From Taishania sp037189645 (GTDB lineage: Bacteria; Bacteroidota; Bacteroidia; Flavobacteriales_D; Crocinitomicaceae), in NCBI GenBank assembly GCA_037189645.1, contig JBBCIY010000001.1, positions 1-64,000 on the forward strand: a DNA stretch of 64,000 nt, in the 5' to 3' direction. The notes beneath the pieces are model-generated. The model made no database searches, had not been told where the DNA came from, and was given only the letters and a program-made list of their open reading frames with translations. Both the position numbers and the translations under genes were made by a program. This document shows, in pieces, positions 17,124 to 25,509 of the stretch; positions within the stretch are counted from its first letter, which is position 1, and each line of letters begins with the position of its first letter.

Positions 17124-20100
17124 TTACCGCAGCAGGTTAACATGCCCGACTTTCTTATGACTGTTCCCTCTTAGGTCGTCGTATTCGAGTTTCCACGTGT
17201 ATGTTCCATCCTGGCATTGGATCCCGTTATAGGTTCCGTCCCAGCCAATATGGATGTCATGGGTGGTAAAAATGAGCTCTCCCCACCGGTCGTAGATGTC
17301 CAGCTTGAAGTTGCGGACATTTCCTCCTTTCGCATAGAACATTCCGTTGAATTCATCTCCTTCCGGTGTGAATGTGTTGGGAATGTATATCAGGGCATCA
17401 TAGAAGATCCAGACATCATCGGAATCTTTACACCCGTTTTCATCTTCGATCGTAACAATATAGCGGTAATCTGCGGGCGGCCTTGCGACAGTCTGTGGGC
17501 ACGTCACACAGGATAAATACTCACTTGGCGTCCAGTAGATGGTACCGGTCGAGGAGGTCGTTCCGGAAATGACAGCTTCATCTCCTTCCAGTAAATACTG
17601 GTCAGGACTGGCGATAATGTATGGCTGAGGAAATAAATCCACAAAAACAGTATCGCTCATTGTACAGCCATACATGTCCGTTCCCGTGACGATATAGTGA
17701 GTCGGTACGGCCGGCTTCGCAATAACGGAAGATGCGACCGTATTATTCAGGCCGGCAGCCGGCGACCAGTGGTATTGAATGGCACCGATTGCAATCAGCT
17801 GTGTGGACTCGCCCGGACACAGGATTGTGTCGTGAAACGCTTCTACGTAGGGAGAAATGGAAACAACATATACATCTTCTTCTACGGATCCGCAAATGTT
17901 TGAAAATGTTACCGTGTAAATAATGTCTTCGTAAACAGTAGTTTCAACACTCGGACCTGTGGTTGTGTTGAGGTACGTGCCCGGCGACCAGCTGTATGAT
18001 TCCGCACCGCTGACCGTTATCGTTCTCGGTTCGCCATAACAGGCAAAAACCGTATCGGGAATTTCAGGAACAGGGAGGTATAGCAGGTCAATTGTTACGT
18101 CTTCTGTTGTAATGCAGCCATCTCCATACGTGGCCGTAACGGTATAGGTTGTCGGTTCCAGCGGGGTCGCGATGGGATTCGCGGTTGTCGCTCCTGTCAG
18201 GGTTTCAGCGGGTGACCATACATAGCTGGTGGCTCCGCTGACGCTGAGCATGGTTGATGTTTCAAAACAAATGCTGGTATCCGGAGAGATGATCAGATCG
18301 GGAATGTCATAGAAGGTGATCAATACGGAGTCTCTGTTGTGGCAGCCGTTTTGATCGACTCCGTCTACGTAGTAATACCGTTCCTGTGTCGGAGTAACAG
18401 TTGCCGTTCCGTTGGAATGGCTTTGTAAGGTCGTGTGGGGAACCCATGAAGGCTGCATATTTCCTTCCGGAACAAGCAGGGCGGAGGTTCCCACGCAGAT
18501 CAGTGTGTCATCCGCAAGTATGATCTCGGGTAAGGGAAGCACATTTACATAAATGCTGTCTGTGCGTTCAAAACATTCGTTTCCTACGGTAACATAATAA
18601 TACCTGCTTTCACTGGGCGATACGTTAACTGTAGCGCTGCTGATATTGTCGATTTCAATGTTCGGTGACCACGAATAGGTCAATCCTCCCGAAGCGGTTA
18701 TGCTCAATGTTTCGTTTAAGCAGATCGTTTCGGTACTGGCCAGGTTGACTACTGGTTCGTTGATCACCTCCACGATCACGGAATCGACAATTGCACATCC
18801 TTCATTGAAGTCCATGCTGACGTAATAGACAGTTGTTTCAGTTGGTGTAGCAATAGGGTTGGGGATGTTGGGATTGTTGAGTGATTCTGCCGGCGACCAG
18901 GTATAATTCACTCCTCCGGATGCATTCAGCTGAACGGGATCTCCGTTGCAGACAGTCGAGTTGGCGCTCAGGGAATAAGGCATTCCCAATTGGAATTTAA
19001 AGGCAGCGAGGTTACAGTTGGGGCTGTTGTTGGTTGTGGACCATGCTCCGGGAGTGGAAACGAAACCATTGATGTTCCCGGCACATGAGGCGCATACCGC
19101 ATGATAAACGGCTCCTGACCTGTCAAAACGGCTTGTGCCTCCGTCTACGTGGTTATAGCTGCTTGAAAAACCTCCCATGAAGGTACCGTAAACCAGGTTT
19201 GCCGCATCCTGGCTTAAGATCCCCAGGTAAAAATTCGATCCGCTGGTACTGGACTGGTAAGCGTCTGATGTTACAGGAAATCCGAAAGTTGTACTTCCGG
19301 TGGCCTGGCTTCCGTTTACATTCACGTTTCCTCCCCATCCGGAGATAAAAATGTCGTAGCAATCGGAAATTAAAAACGCGGTCGGGGATATTTCCGGTGT
19401 GCTTGTCCCGGCCCCGATCATGGTTGTCCATTGGATATTCTGCAGGTCATTGCTGTATTTCCTGATAAACTGCCCGGAATTGGGATTCCCGTATTTTCCC
19501 GGGGTGATGGTCCACGGGGAACGTGTTTGCCCGAATACGTAGATTTCATCGTCGATGTCCGTCCGCACGAAATAACACTGGTCATAAGCCGTTCCTCCCA
19601 TATAGGTCCCTGAAATGACGGATCCGGTACCGGAATTGAGCTTGAGGATATAGCCGTCCCGGTCTCCTCCGTAAGTAGGATCATTTCCGTTCAGCGAAAA
19701 ATTGGTGGAAGATGTTCCCCCCGCGATGAAAATGTCTCCGGTGGAGGACAAAGCGATGGAATTTCCTGTTTCATCTCCTGACCCGCCGTGGTAAGAAGAC
19801 CAGACCAGGTCACTGAGGGTTCCATTCATTTTAAAAGCGACCATATCCTGGGAACCACTAAGGGTCGATCCATTTGTAACCGGGAAATTGGAAGAACGAG
19901 AATGCGACGAGACCAGTACATCATCCCCCTGGAGGATAATCTCCCCACGGTATTGGTCACCATAGTTAAAGCTCAGGTTTGAAATGTTCAATCCGTCCAG
20001 GTTGCTGCCACCGATGTAAGTAGAGGCAAGCAGCTGCGTACCTTGTTCATTCAGTTTGACGATAAACAGGTCGGATCCCATGAAACGGAGTGAGTTATGA

Positions 20101-21209
20101 GTAGCTTCGGGACCTCCTGCGAATGTATTCTGGAAAGGAGTTCCACTCATCGGGAAATTAGGCGACGCGGTGATTCCCAGGACATATAATTCGCCATTTG
20201 CCGTGGTGATCATACTTTCCGGCAGCTCATTTGCATTTCCGCCGATGTAAGTGGAGAACAAAAGCTGGGAGCCTGTATCGTTGAATTTGGAAATAGTCAC
20301 ATCAAACCCGGCGATATTGTTATTGGAAGTCCCGCCATTATAGGTTCCGTCATATGCTCCTGTAGTTACAGGATAACCAAACCCGAATGTAATTCCTCCC
20401 GCCAGGGTTTCTCCGTTGGGGCCGGGTGTTGCGGTCATTCCCCAGTTGTCGGAAGTCGATCCTGTATAGGTTGAAAAAACCAGGTAGGGATCAATGACCA
20501 GGGTATCTGCCGGTGAAAAATCTTCCGGAAAGTCAAAGCTGATTTGATTATTCACCAGCTTAAAACGTGTTTTGACAGGAATCTTTTCCCCGTTTTTCAG
20601 GTTCCATGACACAGGTTTCGATTCGGTAATGGTCCCTAAAGAAGTTGCGATAATGAGGTTGCCTTCCTTGTCGAGCTGAACCGAGCTGGCTCCGTCCAAC
20701 TCCCACTTTATTTGCTGGGGAGAGCTGTTGGGGGCGACAATGAAAGAGTATTTCAGCTGCCCGTCAGCGCCGTCGATCGACAAGTCGATTGATGGATAAA
20801 AGTTTTTGAGTGTCACAGCTCCGTAGCTGTACAGTTCGGAAACCCAGTTCGAGGGGTTTTCATTGAGAAAGTAATTGCGGTAAAAACCTGATTTGTTTGT
20901 TTCAAGAGCTTCTTTCTGCCAGCTGCTTCCCGGGAAACGGCTTTTTACAACATGCTGTTTCAGGTTCTCTTCGTGGATATGATCGTCATCGTGCGAATGT
21001 GAATGGTCGTGATCTTTCCGGGGACTTTCATAAAAATGATAGGTGAAGCCATCTGATTCAACATACATCTTTCCCCCGGCTAAATCGACCTGGTACCGGA
21101 TGTTCTGATGCCATTGTCCGTTGTTGGGATGAAGCCATACCGTTTCATCCTGAGCGTTTGAAACGAACAGGAAAAGCAGTGTAGTTACAATGCCGGCGGC
21201 AAACTTCAT
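17124..21209 (-). CDS. Giant secreted protein with beta-propeller (SBBP) repeats, Ig-like repeats and T9SS type B sorting domain
   Basis: A 1361-residue T9SS substrate. Signal peptide about 1-19; an N-terminal DUF7948-like domain (about 25-240) interrupted by a His/Asp-rich stretch at residues 66-86. SBBP-type propeller repeats (ASTYIGG and WSSYHGG motifs, about 245-690) follow, then six or seven Ig-like units of about 80 residues, each with a cysteine and a YxWSP core (about 700-1265). The end is a CHU_C domain (about 1275-1361: PNTFTPEGDEFN, YDRWGELIF, GHVNLLR). Such proteins are surface-attached adhesins or matrix proteins; no enzymatic motif is seen. It faces the SprT/ManC operon tail to tail with a 7-base gap and no terminator. 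Confidence 0.92.
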   Translation of the reverse strand: MKFAAGIVTTLLFLFVSNAQDETVWLHPNNGQWHQNIRYQVDLAGGKMYVESDGFTYHFYESPRKDHDHSHSHDDDHIHEENLKQHVVKSRFPGSSWQKEALETNKSGFYRNYFLNENPSNWVSELYSYGAVTLKNFYPSIDLSIDGADGQLKYSFIVAPNSSPQQIKWELDGASSVQLDKEGNLIIATSLGTITESKPVSWNLKNGEKIPVKTRFKLVNNQISFDFPEDFSPADTLVIDPYLVFSTYTGSTSDNWGMTATPGPNGETLAGGITFGFGYPVTTGAYDGTYNGGTSNNNIAGFDVTISKFNDTGSQLLFSTYIGGNANELPESMITTANGELYVLGITASPNFPMSGTPFQNTFAGGPEATHNSLRFMGSDLFIVKLNEQGTQLLASTYIGGSNLDGLNISNLSFNYGDQYRGEIILQGDDVLVSSHSRSSNFPVTNGSTLSGSQDMVAFKMNGTLSDLVWSSYHGGSGDETGNSIALSSTGDIFIAGGTSSTNFSLNGNDPTYGGDRDGYILKLNSGTGSVISGTYMGGTAYDQCYFVRTDIDDEIYVFGQTRSPWTITPGKYGNPNSGQFIRKYSNDLQNIQWTTMIGAGTSTPEISPTAFLISDCYDIFISGWGGNVNVNGSQATGSTTFGFPVTSDAYQSSTSGSNFYLGILSQDAANLVYGTFMGGFSSSYNHVDGGTSRFDRSGAVYHAVCASCAGNINGFVSTPGAWSTTNNSPNCNLAAFKFQLGMPYSLSANSTVCNGDPVQLNASGGVNYTWSPAESLNNPNIPNPIATPTETTVYYVSMDFNEGCAIVDSVIVEVINEPVVNLASTETICLNETLSITASGGLTYSWSPNIEIDNISSATVNVSPSESRYYYVTVGNECFERTDSIYVNVLPLPEIILADDTLICVGTSALLVPEGNMQPSWVPHTTLQSHSNGTATVTPTQERYYYVDGVDQNGCHNRDSVLITFYDIPDLIISPDTSICFETSTMLSVSGATSYVWSPAETLTGATTANPIATPLEPTTYTVTATYGDGCITTEDVTIDLLYLPVPEIPDTVFACYGEPRTITVSGAESYSWSPGTYLNTTTGPSVETTVYEDIIYTVTFSNICGSVEEDVYVVSISPYVEAFHDTILCPGESTQLIAIGAIQYHWSPAAGLNNTVASSVIAKPAVPTHYIVTGTDMYGCTMSDTVFVDLFPQPYIIASPDQYLLEGDEAVISGTTSSTGTIYWTPSEYLSCVTCPQTVARPPADYRYIVTIEDENGCKDSDDVWIFYDALIYIPNTFTPEGDEFNGMFYAKGGNVRNFKLDIYDRWGELIFTTHDIHIGWDGTYNGIQCQDGTYTWKLEYDDLRGNSHKKVGHVNLLR

Positions 21210-21350
21210 CTTGTCATGCTATATTGAGAGCTAAAATACTGATTTTTAGCTAAAGTAATAAAAAAATCCTTCTATACTATCAGTAAGACAGCTATTTCCA
21301 TTAATTGGTTGCCTTCACGGAAGTGAAATAACACATTTAGATATTCTTTA

Positions 21351-21358
21351 TATATTTG
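21351..21358 (+). promoter_or_regulatory. -7 promoter element for the WG-repeat gene
   Basis: TATATTTG is a perfect TAnnTTTG match about 31 bases upstream of the ATG at 21389, in the divergent spacer shared with the giant protein gene. There is no clear -33 TTG at the expected distance. Confidence 0.45.
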
Positions 21359-21388
21359 TTTACTAAATCATAGCATTAATTTTTCAGA

Positions 21389-22648
21389 ATGATGAGAACG
21401 AGTATCTTTTACGTAATGATCTGTACCTTTTTTACAAGCATGGCATCTGCCCAGGATTACATCGGGGCCTTTTCAAAAGACAATAAGTTATGGGGCTACG
21501 CAGATGAAGCAGGAAACGAAGTGATCGAACCGAAATATACCAAGCCGACAGACGTCAGTGAGAAAGGCCTGGCGTGTGTCTATGACCCCAAAGCGAAGAA
21601 GTTCAAATTGATCAGGATCGGAGGCGGGGAGATCAGCACCGGATACCCGGATTTCGAAGTGGTGGACTTTATGGGCTACAAAGAGCAGGGATTTGTGGAT
21701 AGCTACATCCGCATCATCGTAAAGAAAAAGTATGGTGTGCTGGATCAGAACGGGAAGACAGTGCATGCACCGGAATACGATAAGATCACTTACTTTTTCG
21801 GAGACTTTGCATTTGGATCGAAAGGAAATACCTGGTTTGTGCTCAACAACGACGGCAGTGTCATTGAAATCAGTGAGAAGATCAAAGACATTAAGAAATA
21901 CCGTGACGGCCTGGCTCCCTTTGTATCACTGGATGGAAAATTCGGGTTCCTGAACAACAAGGGAGAGATTATTGTTCCTGCCCAATACGAGGGAGCCGGT
22001 TATTTCAGTTCCGGTTTGGCGTGGGTAAGAAATGCCGAAAAGAAAATAGGTTTCATCGATAAAACAGGCAAGCTGGCCATCCAGCACAAATATGACTGGG
22101 TAAAGGAATTTGATGAAGAAGCGGAACGGACGGTTGTGAAAACAGGTGAACAGTTCTTTATCCTTAAAAAAGATGGTTCTGAGATAACCGTACAGGGAGC
22201 AACGCACCTGAAAGCATTCAATAATGGGATAGCGGAAGCTTCCTCAGGTGAAAAATGGGGATTCGTTGACAAGAATGGTAACTGGATCGTGGAACCAAAA
22301 TATGACAAATTGCAGTTTTTTGTCAACGGGTATGGTCGTGTTCGATTGAACGGATTATGGGGAGTAGTGGATAAGAAAGGGACGGTTGTCATCGAGCCGA
22401 AATATGCTCAGATCGAGGAGTTTTTTGACGGCCTGGCGGCATACAATCCCGGCGAAAAACAGGGCTGGGGTTTTGTAGATACGAAGGGAAATATCATTGT
22501 TGAAGCGAAGTATGCAAGTGTCCGGAACTTTCACAATGGATTCGCACGCGTAAAAAAGGGAGAGTTGTGGGGACTCATCGACAAAACGGGAAAAGAATTG
22601 TTCGAGCCGAAATTTATGCGCCTGAATGATTACAACAAGATAAAATAA
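21389..22648 (+). CDS. Exported WG-repeat protein
   Basis: A 419-residue protein with a signal peptide (about 1-21) followed by eight WG (KWG) repeats, each of the form WGFVDKxGxxVxxPKY, spaced 40-55 residues and filling the rest of the chain. The last unit is LWGLIDKTGKELFEPKF. WG repeats are thought to form small beta modules used for binding; no partner is known. It stands alone between its own promoter and the long hairpin at 22671. Two ATG codons stand in a row at the start. Confidence 0.88.
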   Translation: MMRTSIFYVMICTFFTSMASAQDYIGAFSKDNKLWGYADEAGNEVIEPKYTKPTDVSEKGLACVYDPKAKKFKLIRIGGGEISTGYPDFEVVDFMGYKEQGFVDSYIRIIVKKKYGVLDQNGKTVHAPEYDKITYFFGDFAFGSKGNTWFVLNNDGSVIEISEKIKDIKKYRDGLAPFVSLDGKFGFLNNKGEIIVPAQYEGAGYFSSGLAWVRNAEKKIGFIDKTGKLAIQHKYDWVKEFDEEAERTVVKTGEQFFILKKDGSEITVQGATHLKAFNNGIAEASSGEKWGFVDKNGNWIVEPKYDKLQFFVNGYGRVRLNGLWGVVDKKGTVVIEPKYAQIEEFFDGLAAYNPGEKQGWGFVDTKGNIIVEAKYASVRNFHNGFARVKKGELWGLIDKTGKELFEPKFMRLNDYNKIK

Positions 22649-22670
22649 GCGTCTTTGGTTTTTACAACAA

Positions 22671-22748
22671 AAAGAGGCGCCTGAAAAGTTCTGTGGAATG
22701 CGGAGCAGACAATCCGTACCACCATTTCCCTTTTCAGACGGCCTCTTT
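22671..22748. terminator. Long hairpin between convergent genes, likely bidirectional terminator
   Basis: The outer arms AAAGAGGC/GCCTCTTT (8 bp) and inner arms CTGAAAAG/CTTTTCAG (8 bp) are separated by a small internal loop (2 against 3 bases). The 41-base apical part can pair further (TGCGGA with TCCGTA, GGAA with TTCC). It sits between the ends of the WG-repeat gene and the DUF4139 gene. It is larger than an ordinary terminator. Confidence 0.7.
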
Positions 22749-22769
22749 ACCAGGTAGCAGATGAGCGTT

Positions 22770-24458
22770 TTACAGAGGTAGTTGCTTGTCTTTGTTGTAT
22801 TTCACTTTGTAAGAGAATTTCAGTATCTCACTTTGTTTAGGCTTTATTTTTGCTTCCCATTCCAGTAGTCCTGTAATTGGGTTGTGCTTCGCTTTGGATG
22901 ATTCCAGCAAGGTGATCTCGATTTCCCCGTTCTGTGTGATCGGCAGCTGGTCCTGGATCACAATGTCCACATTTCCTGCTTTCTGATTCTTCACTTCGAT
23001 CAGGTAAGAGTATGTTTTTTCAATTGTATTTCCAACCACTTTTTCCTTTGTTTCTCCTTTCAGGTAAGTACGTTTTACAAGAATATTCGGATCTTTTCCA
23101 AGGCTGAGGTTCAATGTATCATCCAGGGATGTAGGGTCTAAATACGTTTCCCCGATGTAGCTTCCGTCAAAGAAGATGGACGCTTTCGCAGGAACCAGCT
23201 GCAATTCTTCCAGCTTGGATATTTGTGCCACCAGGTAAGCGGATTTGTCCATCTTTGGAACCGTGAAATACTTGTAGTTCGCTTTCAGGTCCGTGTTACT
23301 GATCAATACCATGTGCTGCTCGTTATTGGACTCAATGGTGTAGGGGAGATCGATGACGAACTCTGCGGAAATGGATTGATTGATCATTGTTACAAACTGG
23401 TCGGAAGTGATGGCTGAGGCGCTGCCCGTACTGTACTCGGCAGCCGTCTCTGCATGTTTATCCTGATCCTCTGTTTTTGCTTTGTAGACAATTCCCGTGC
23501 TCATATTGTTGATCGAGTTTTGAGGAGTGCCGCTGTAATGCGTCACATAGTTCACGTACCACGGGTGCAGTGTTGGTTTTGTCTTGTTCTGATAAGGATT
23601 GTTGGTTGAAATGGTCAGACGGATATTGTCCCATTTTTCTCCCGTGTTCTGGAAAACCTGTGCTTTGTAATTAAGGTTGACCTGTCCGCTGGCGATTTCG
23701 CTGCGTAAATCGTAAAGAGGGATCCAGCCTGCTTGGGAAACAAGGTAGGAGACGTCCAGTTTTCCTGTAACCGGAGCTGCTGCCTGAACGGTAATGATGA
23801 TTCTCGGAACCGGTCCTGCGTTTTTTGGTGCGAGGTTATTGCTGGACTGATAGTTTCTGAGCTTGGTTAAACGGGTGTTCATCGCATCACGGGATTTTGT
23901 TTTATCCGTCTTTTTACGGTTCAGGTTGCTCAGTTTTACATTGATTTCATTCATTTTTGCGGTATAATATTCAATCGTTTCCTTTAGCAGGGCGATGGAA
24001 TCATTCACTTTTCCCTGTCCCTTTACCGCGCCGTTGTTGGTCAGGATCGATTTGGTGGCATTGAGCACATCAATCTCATTCTGGAGGGCCTGAAGCTCGT
24101 AATTCATATTGGTAATGGAATCTTCAAGGCGTTCAATATCCTGCCTGACCTTTAACGGGAGCCCTTCCAGTGAAATTTCTTCCGGTTTTGGATAATACAG
24201 GGAGAATTTCGTGTCGAGTATCACGATGCTTCCGGTAGCTTTTACCTGGATGCTTTTTGCGTCAAGGTATTGGCTGACATTTTCAAGAATGATTTGCGAT
24301 ACGCCTGTTTTTACCGTAAAATTTGCCTTTCGGAATATTTGTGCACCTTGCGAATAAACGGTGACATTGCTGATGGAAGATTTGACGATTTCTTCTTCCA
24401 GCGCGTTTGAGAAAAATGAGATTCCTGTCAAACAGATGATTGCAATTAACTTTTTCAT
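22770..24458 (-). CDS. DUF4139 domain protein (mucoidy inhibitor MuiA family)
   Basis: A 562-residue exported protein: signal peptide (about 1-19), an N-terminal DUF4140 domain (about 25-120; VTVYSQGAQIFRKA), a coiled coil (about 105-215) and a C-terminal DUF4139 domain (about 220-560) with the family's VSYLVSQAGWIPLYDLR segment. The family is named from a Serratia gene that suppresses mucoidy, but its molecular action is not established. The Bacteroidota versions are probably periplasmic or outer-membrane associated. No clear operon partner; the next upstream gene lies 150 bases away. Confidence 0.88.
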   Translation of the reverse strand: MKKLIAIICLTGISFFSNALEEEIVKSSISNVTVYSQGAQIFRKANFTVKTGVSQIILENVSQYLDAKSIQVKATGSIVILDTKFSLYYPKPEEISLEGLPLKVRQDIERLEDSITNMNYELQALQNEIDVLNATKSILTNNGAVKGQGKVNDSIALLKETIEYYTAKMNEINVKLSNLNRKKTDKTKSRDAMNTRLTKLRNYQSSNNLAPKNAGPVPRIIITVQAAAPVTGKLDVSYLVSQAGWIPLYDLRSEIASGQVNLNYKAQVFQNTGEKWDNIRLTISTNNPYQNKTKPTLHPWYVNYVTHYSGTPQNSINNMSTGIVYKAKTEDQDKHAETAAEYSTGSASAITSDQFVTMINQSISAEFVIDLPYTIESNNEQHMVLISNTDLKANYKYFTVPKMDKSAYLVAQISKLEELQLVPAKASIFFDGSYIGETYLDPTSLDDTLNLSLGKDPNILVKRTYLKGETKEKVVGNTIEKTYSYLIEVKNQKAGNVDIVIQDQLPITQNGEIEITLLESSKAKHNPITGLLEWEAKIKPKQSEILKFSYKVKYNKDKQLPL

Positions 24459-24608
24459 AATTTCCTAATTTTTTCAAGCTGTACATTCCGAAATAAATTA
24501 GGTTCAAATGCGAATTGTTAAAAAAACGTTAACGGAAACAGAGGGATGTTCTGAAACTTAAAAGAGGGGGAGACGGGTAAGAATGTACCCGGACATTCAC
24601 AAATAGTT

Positions 24609-25103
24609 TTACCGGGCTTTCAGAGCAACTGATACGATAAGGTTGTCGGAGCAGCTGTCTTCATTGACAAAACCCAGCTCGTTGTCGAACTGGAACAGGT
24701 GGGTATGGTTTCCCTGGCGGATTTTAAGCAGAAGGTCAGCGGCGAACTGTTTCAGTTCCTGGTTGGCAATTTCACTTTTCGTTGATTCAACGACCCGTAT
24801 ATCCAGGAGATTGCACGCTTTGTCAAAGATGAATTCCAGTTGTCCTTTTTTCAGGGGTTCTCCCGTCTTCATCACATCGGTAACAGCGTTGCCGGAGAGG
24901 TTCAGTATTCCGAATACGGAAAGGGAATGGTCGGATGAAATCCTGCCGTTTTTTACGGACTCTTTTTTGATGATGACTTCTCCTGTTTCAGTGGCAATGG
25001 TTTTTTCGATTTTCTCATGTACAACACCGGAAGACAATTCTTTCTCCTGTCCCAGAAGAAACTGGGAAAAAAACAGAACTCCGGCAAAAAGCAATTGTTT
25101 CAT
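24609..25103 (-). CDS. Exported protein of unknown function
   Basis: A 164-residue protein with a signal peptide (MKQLLFAGVLFFSQFLLGQ). The rest is a single small domain with alternating strands and helices and no motif I recognise. One conserved-looking stretch is QLEFIFDKACNLLDIRV, and a second cysteine lies near the C-terminus. Start is the ATG at 25103. It lies 34 bases downstream of the PUR-family gene on the same strand and may be co-transcribed with it. Confidence 0.7.
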   Translation of the reverse strand: MKQLLFAGVLFFSQFLLGQEKELSSGVVHEKIEKTIATETGEVIIKKESVKNGRISSDHSLSVFGILNLSGNAVTDVMKTGEPLKKGQLEFIFDKACNLLDIRVVESTKSEIANQELKQFAADLLLKIRQGNHTHLFQFDNELGFVNEDSCSDNLIVSVALKAR

Positions 25104-25137
25104 TTTGTTGCCTGATTAGCTGACTGGAGGCAAGAAC

Positions 25138-25440
25138 CTACAGGTCTTCGAAATCCACTTCGGAATAAGAGGATGAGTCTTCAACGGTATAATTATCCTT
25201 CAGTTCACTGATTTTTGCTAAAGCTTCTTCAAAACCGTCCCTGAACTTTTCAAAATCTTCTTTGTAAAGGAATATCTTGTGCTTTTGAAATGTTTCTCTC
25301 CCGTTATTCGTTATTTTTTTGCTTTCAGTGACCGTCAGGTAAAGATCATTTCCCTTTGTAGACTTTACATCGAAAAAATAAGTTCGTTTTCCCGCTCTCA
25401 CTGCTTTTGAAAATACCTCACCTCCACTCTCGTTTTCCAT
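25138..25440 (-). CDS. PUR family DNA/RNA-binding protein (DUF3276)
   Basis: A 100-residue protein with the bacterial PUR-alpha-like domain: SKAVRAGKRTYFFDVK, NDLYLTVTESKK and FLYKEDFEKFRDGF, ending in an acidic tail. Relatives in spirochaetes and Bacteroidota bind single- or double-stranded nucleic acid and act in gene regulation. The gene is short and complete. It lies between an exporter gene and an unknown secreted protein gene, all on the minus strand. Confidence 0.9.
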   Translation of the reverse strand: MENESGGEVFSKAVRAGKRTYFFDVKSTKGNDLYLTVTESKKITNNGRETFQKHKIFLYKEDFEKFRDGFEEALAKISELKDNYTVEDSSSYSEVDFEDL

Positions 25441-25509
25441 AGTTTTATCACATTTTATAGCTTAGCGAGAACAAATTTGCATTTTTTTTTGAAATATGCA
25501 AGAGAATTA

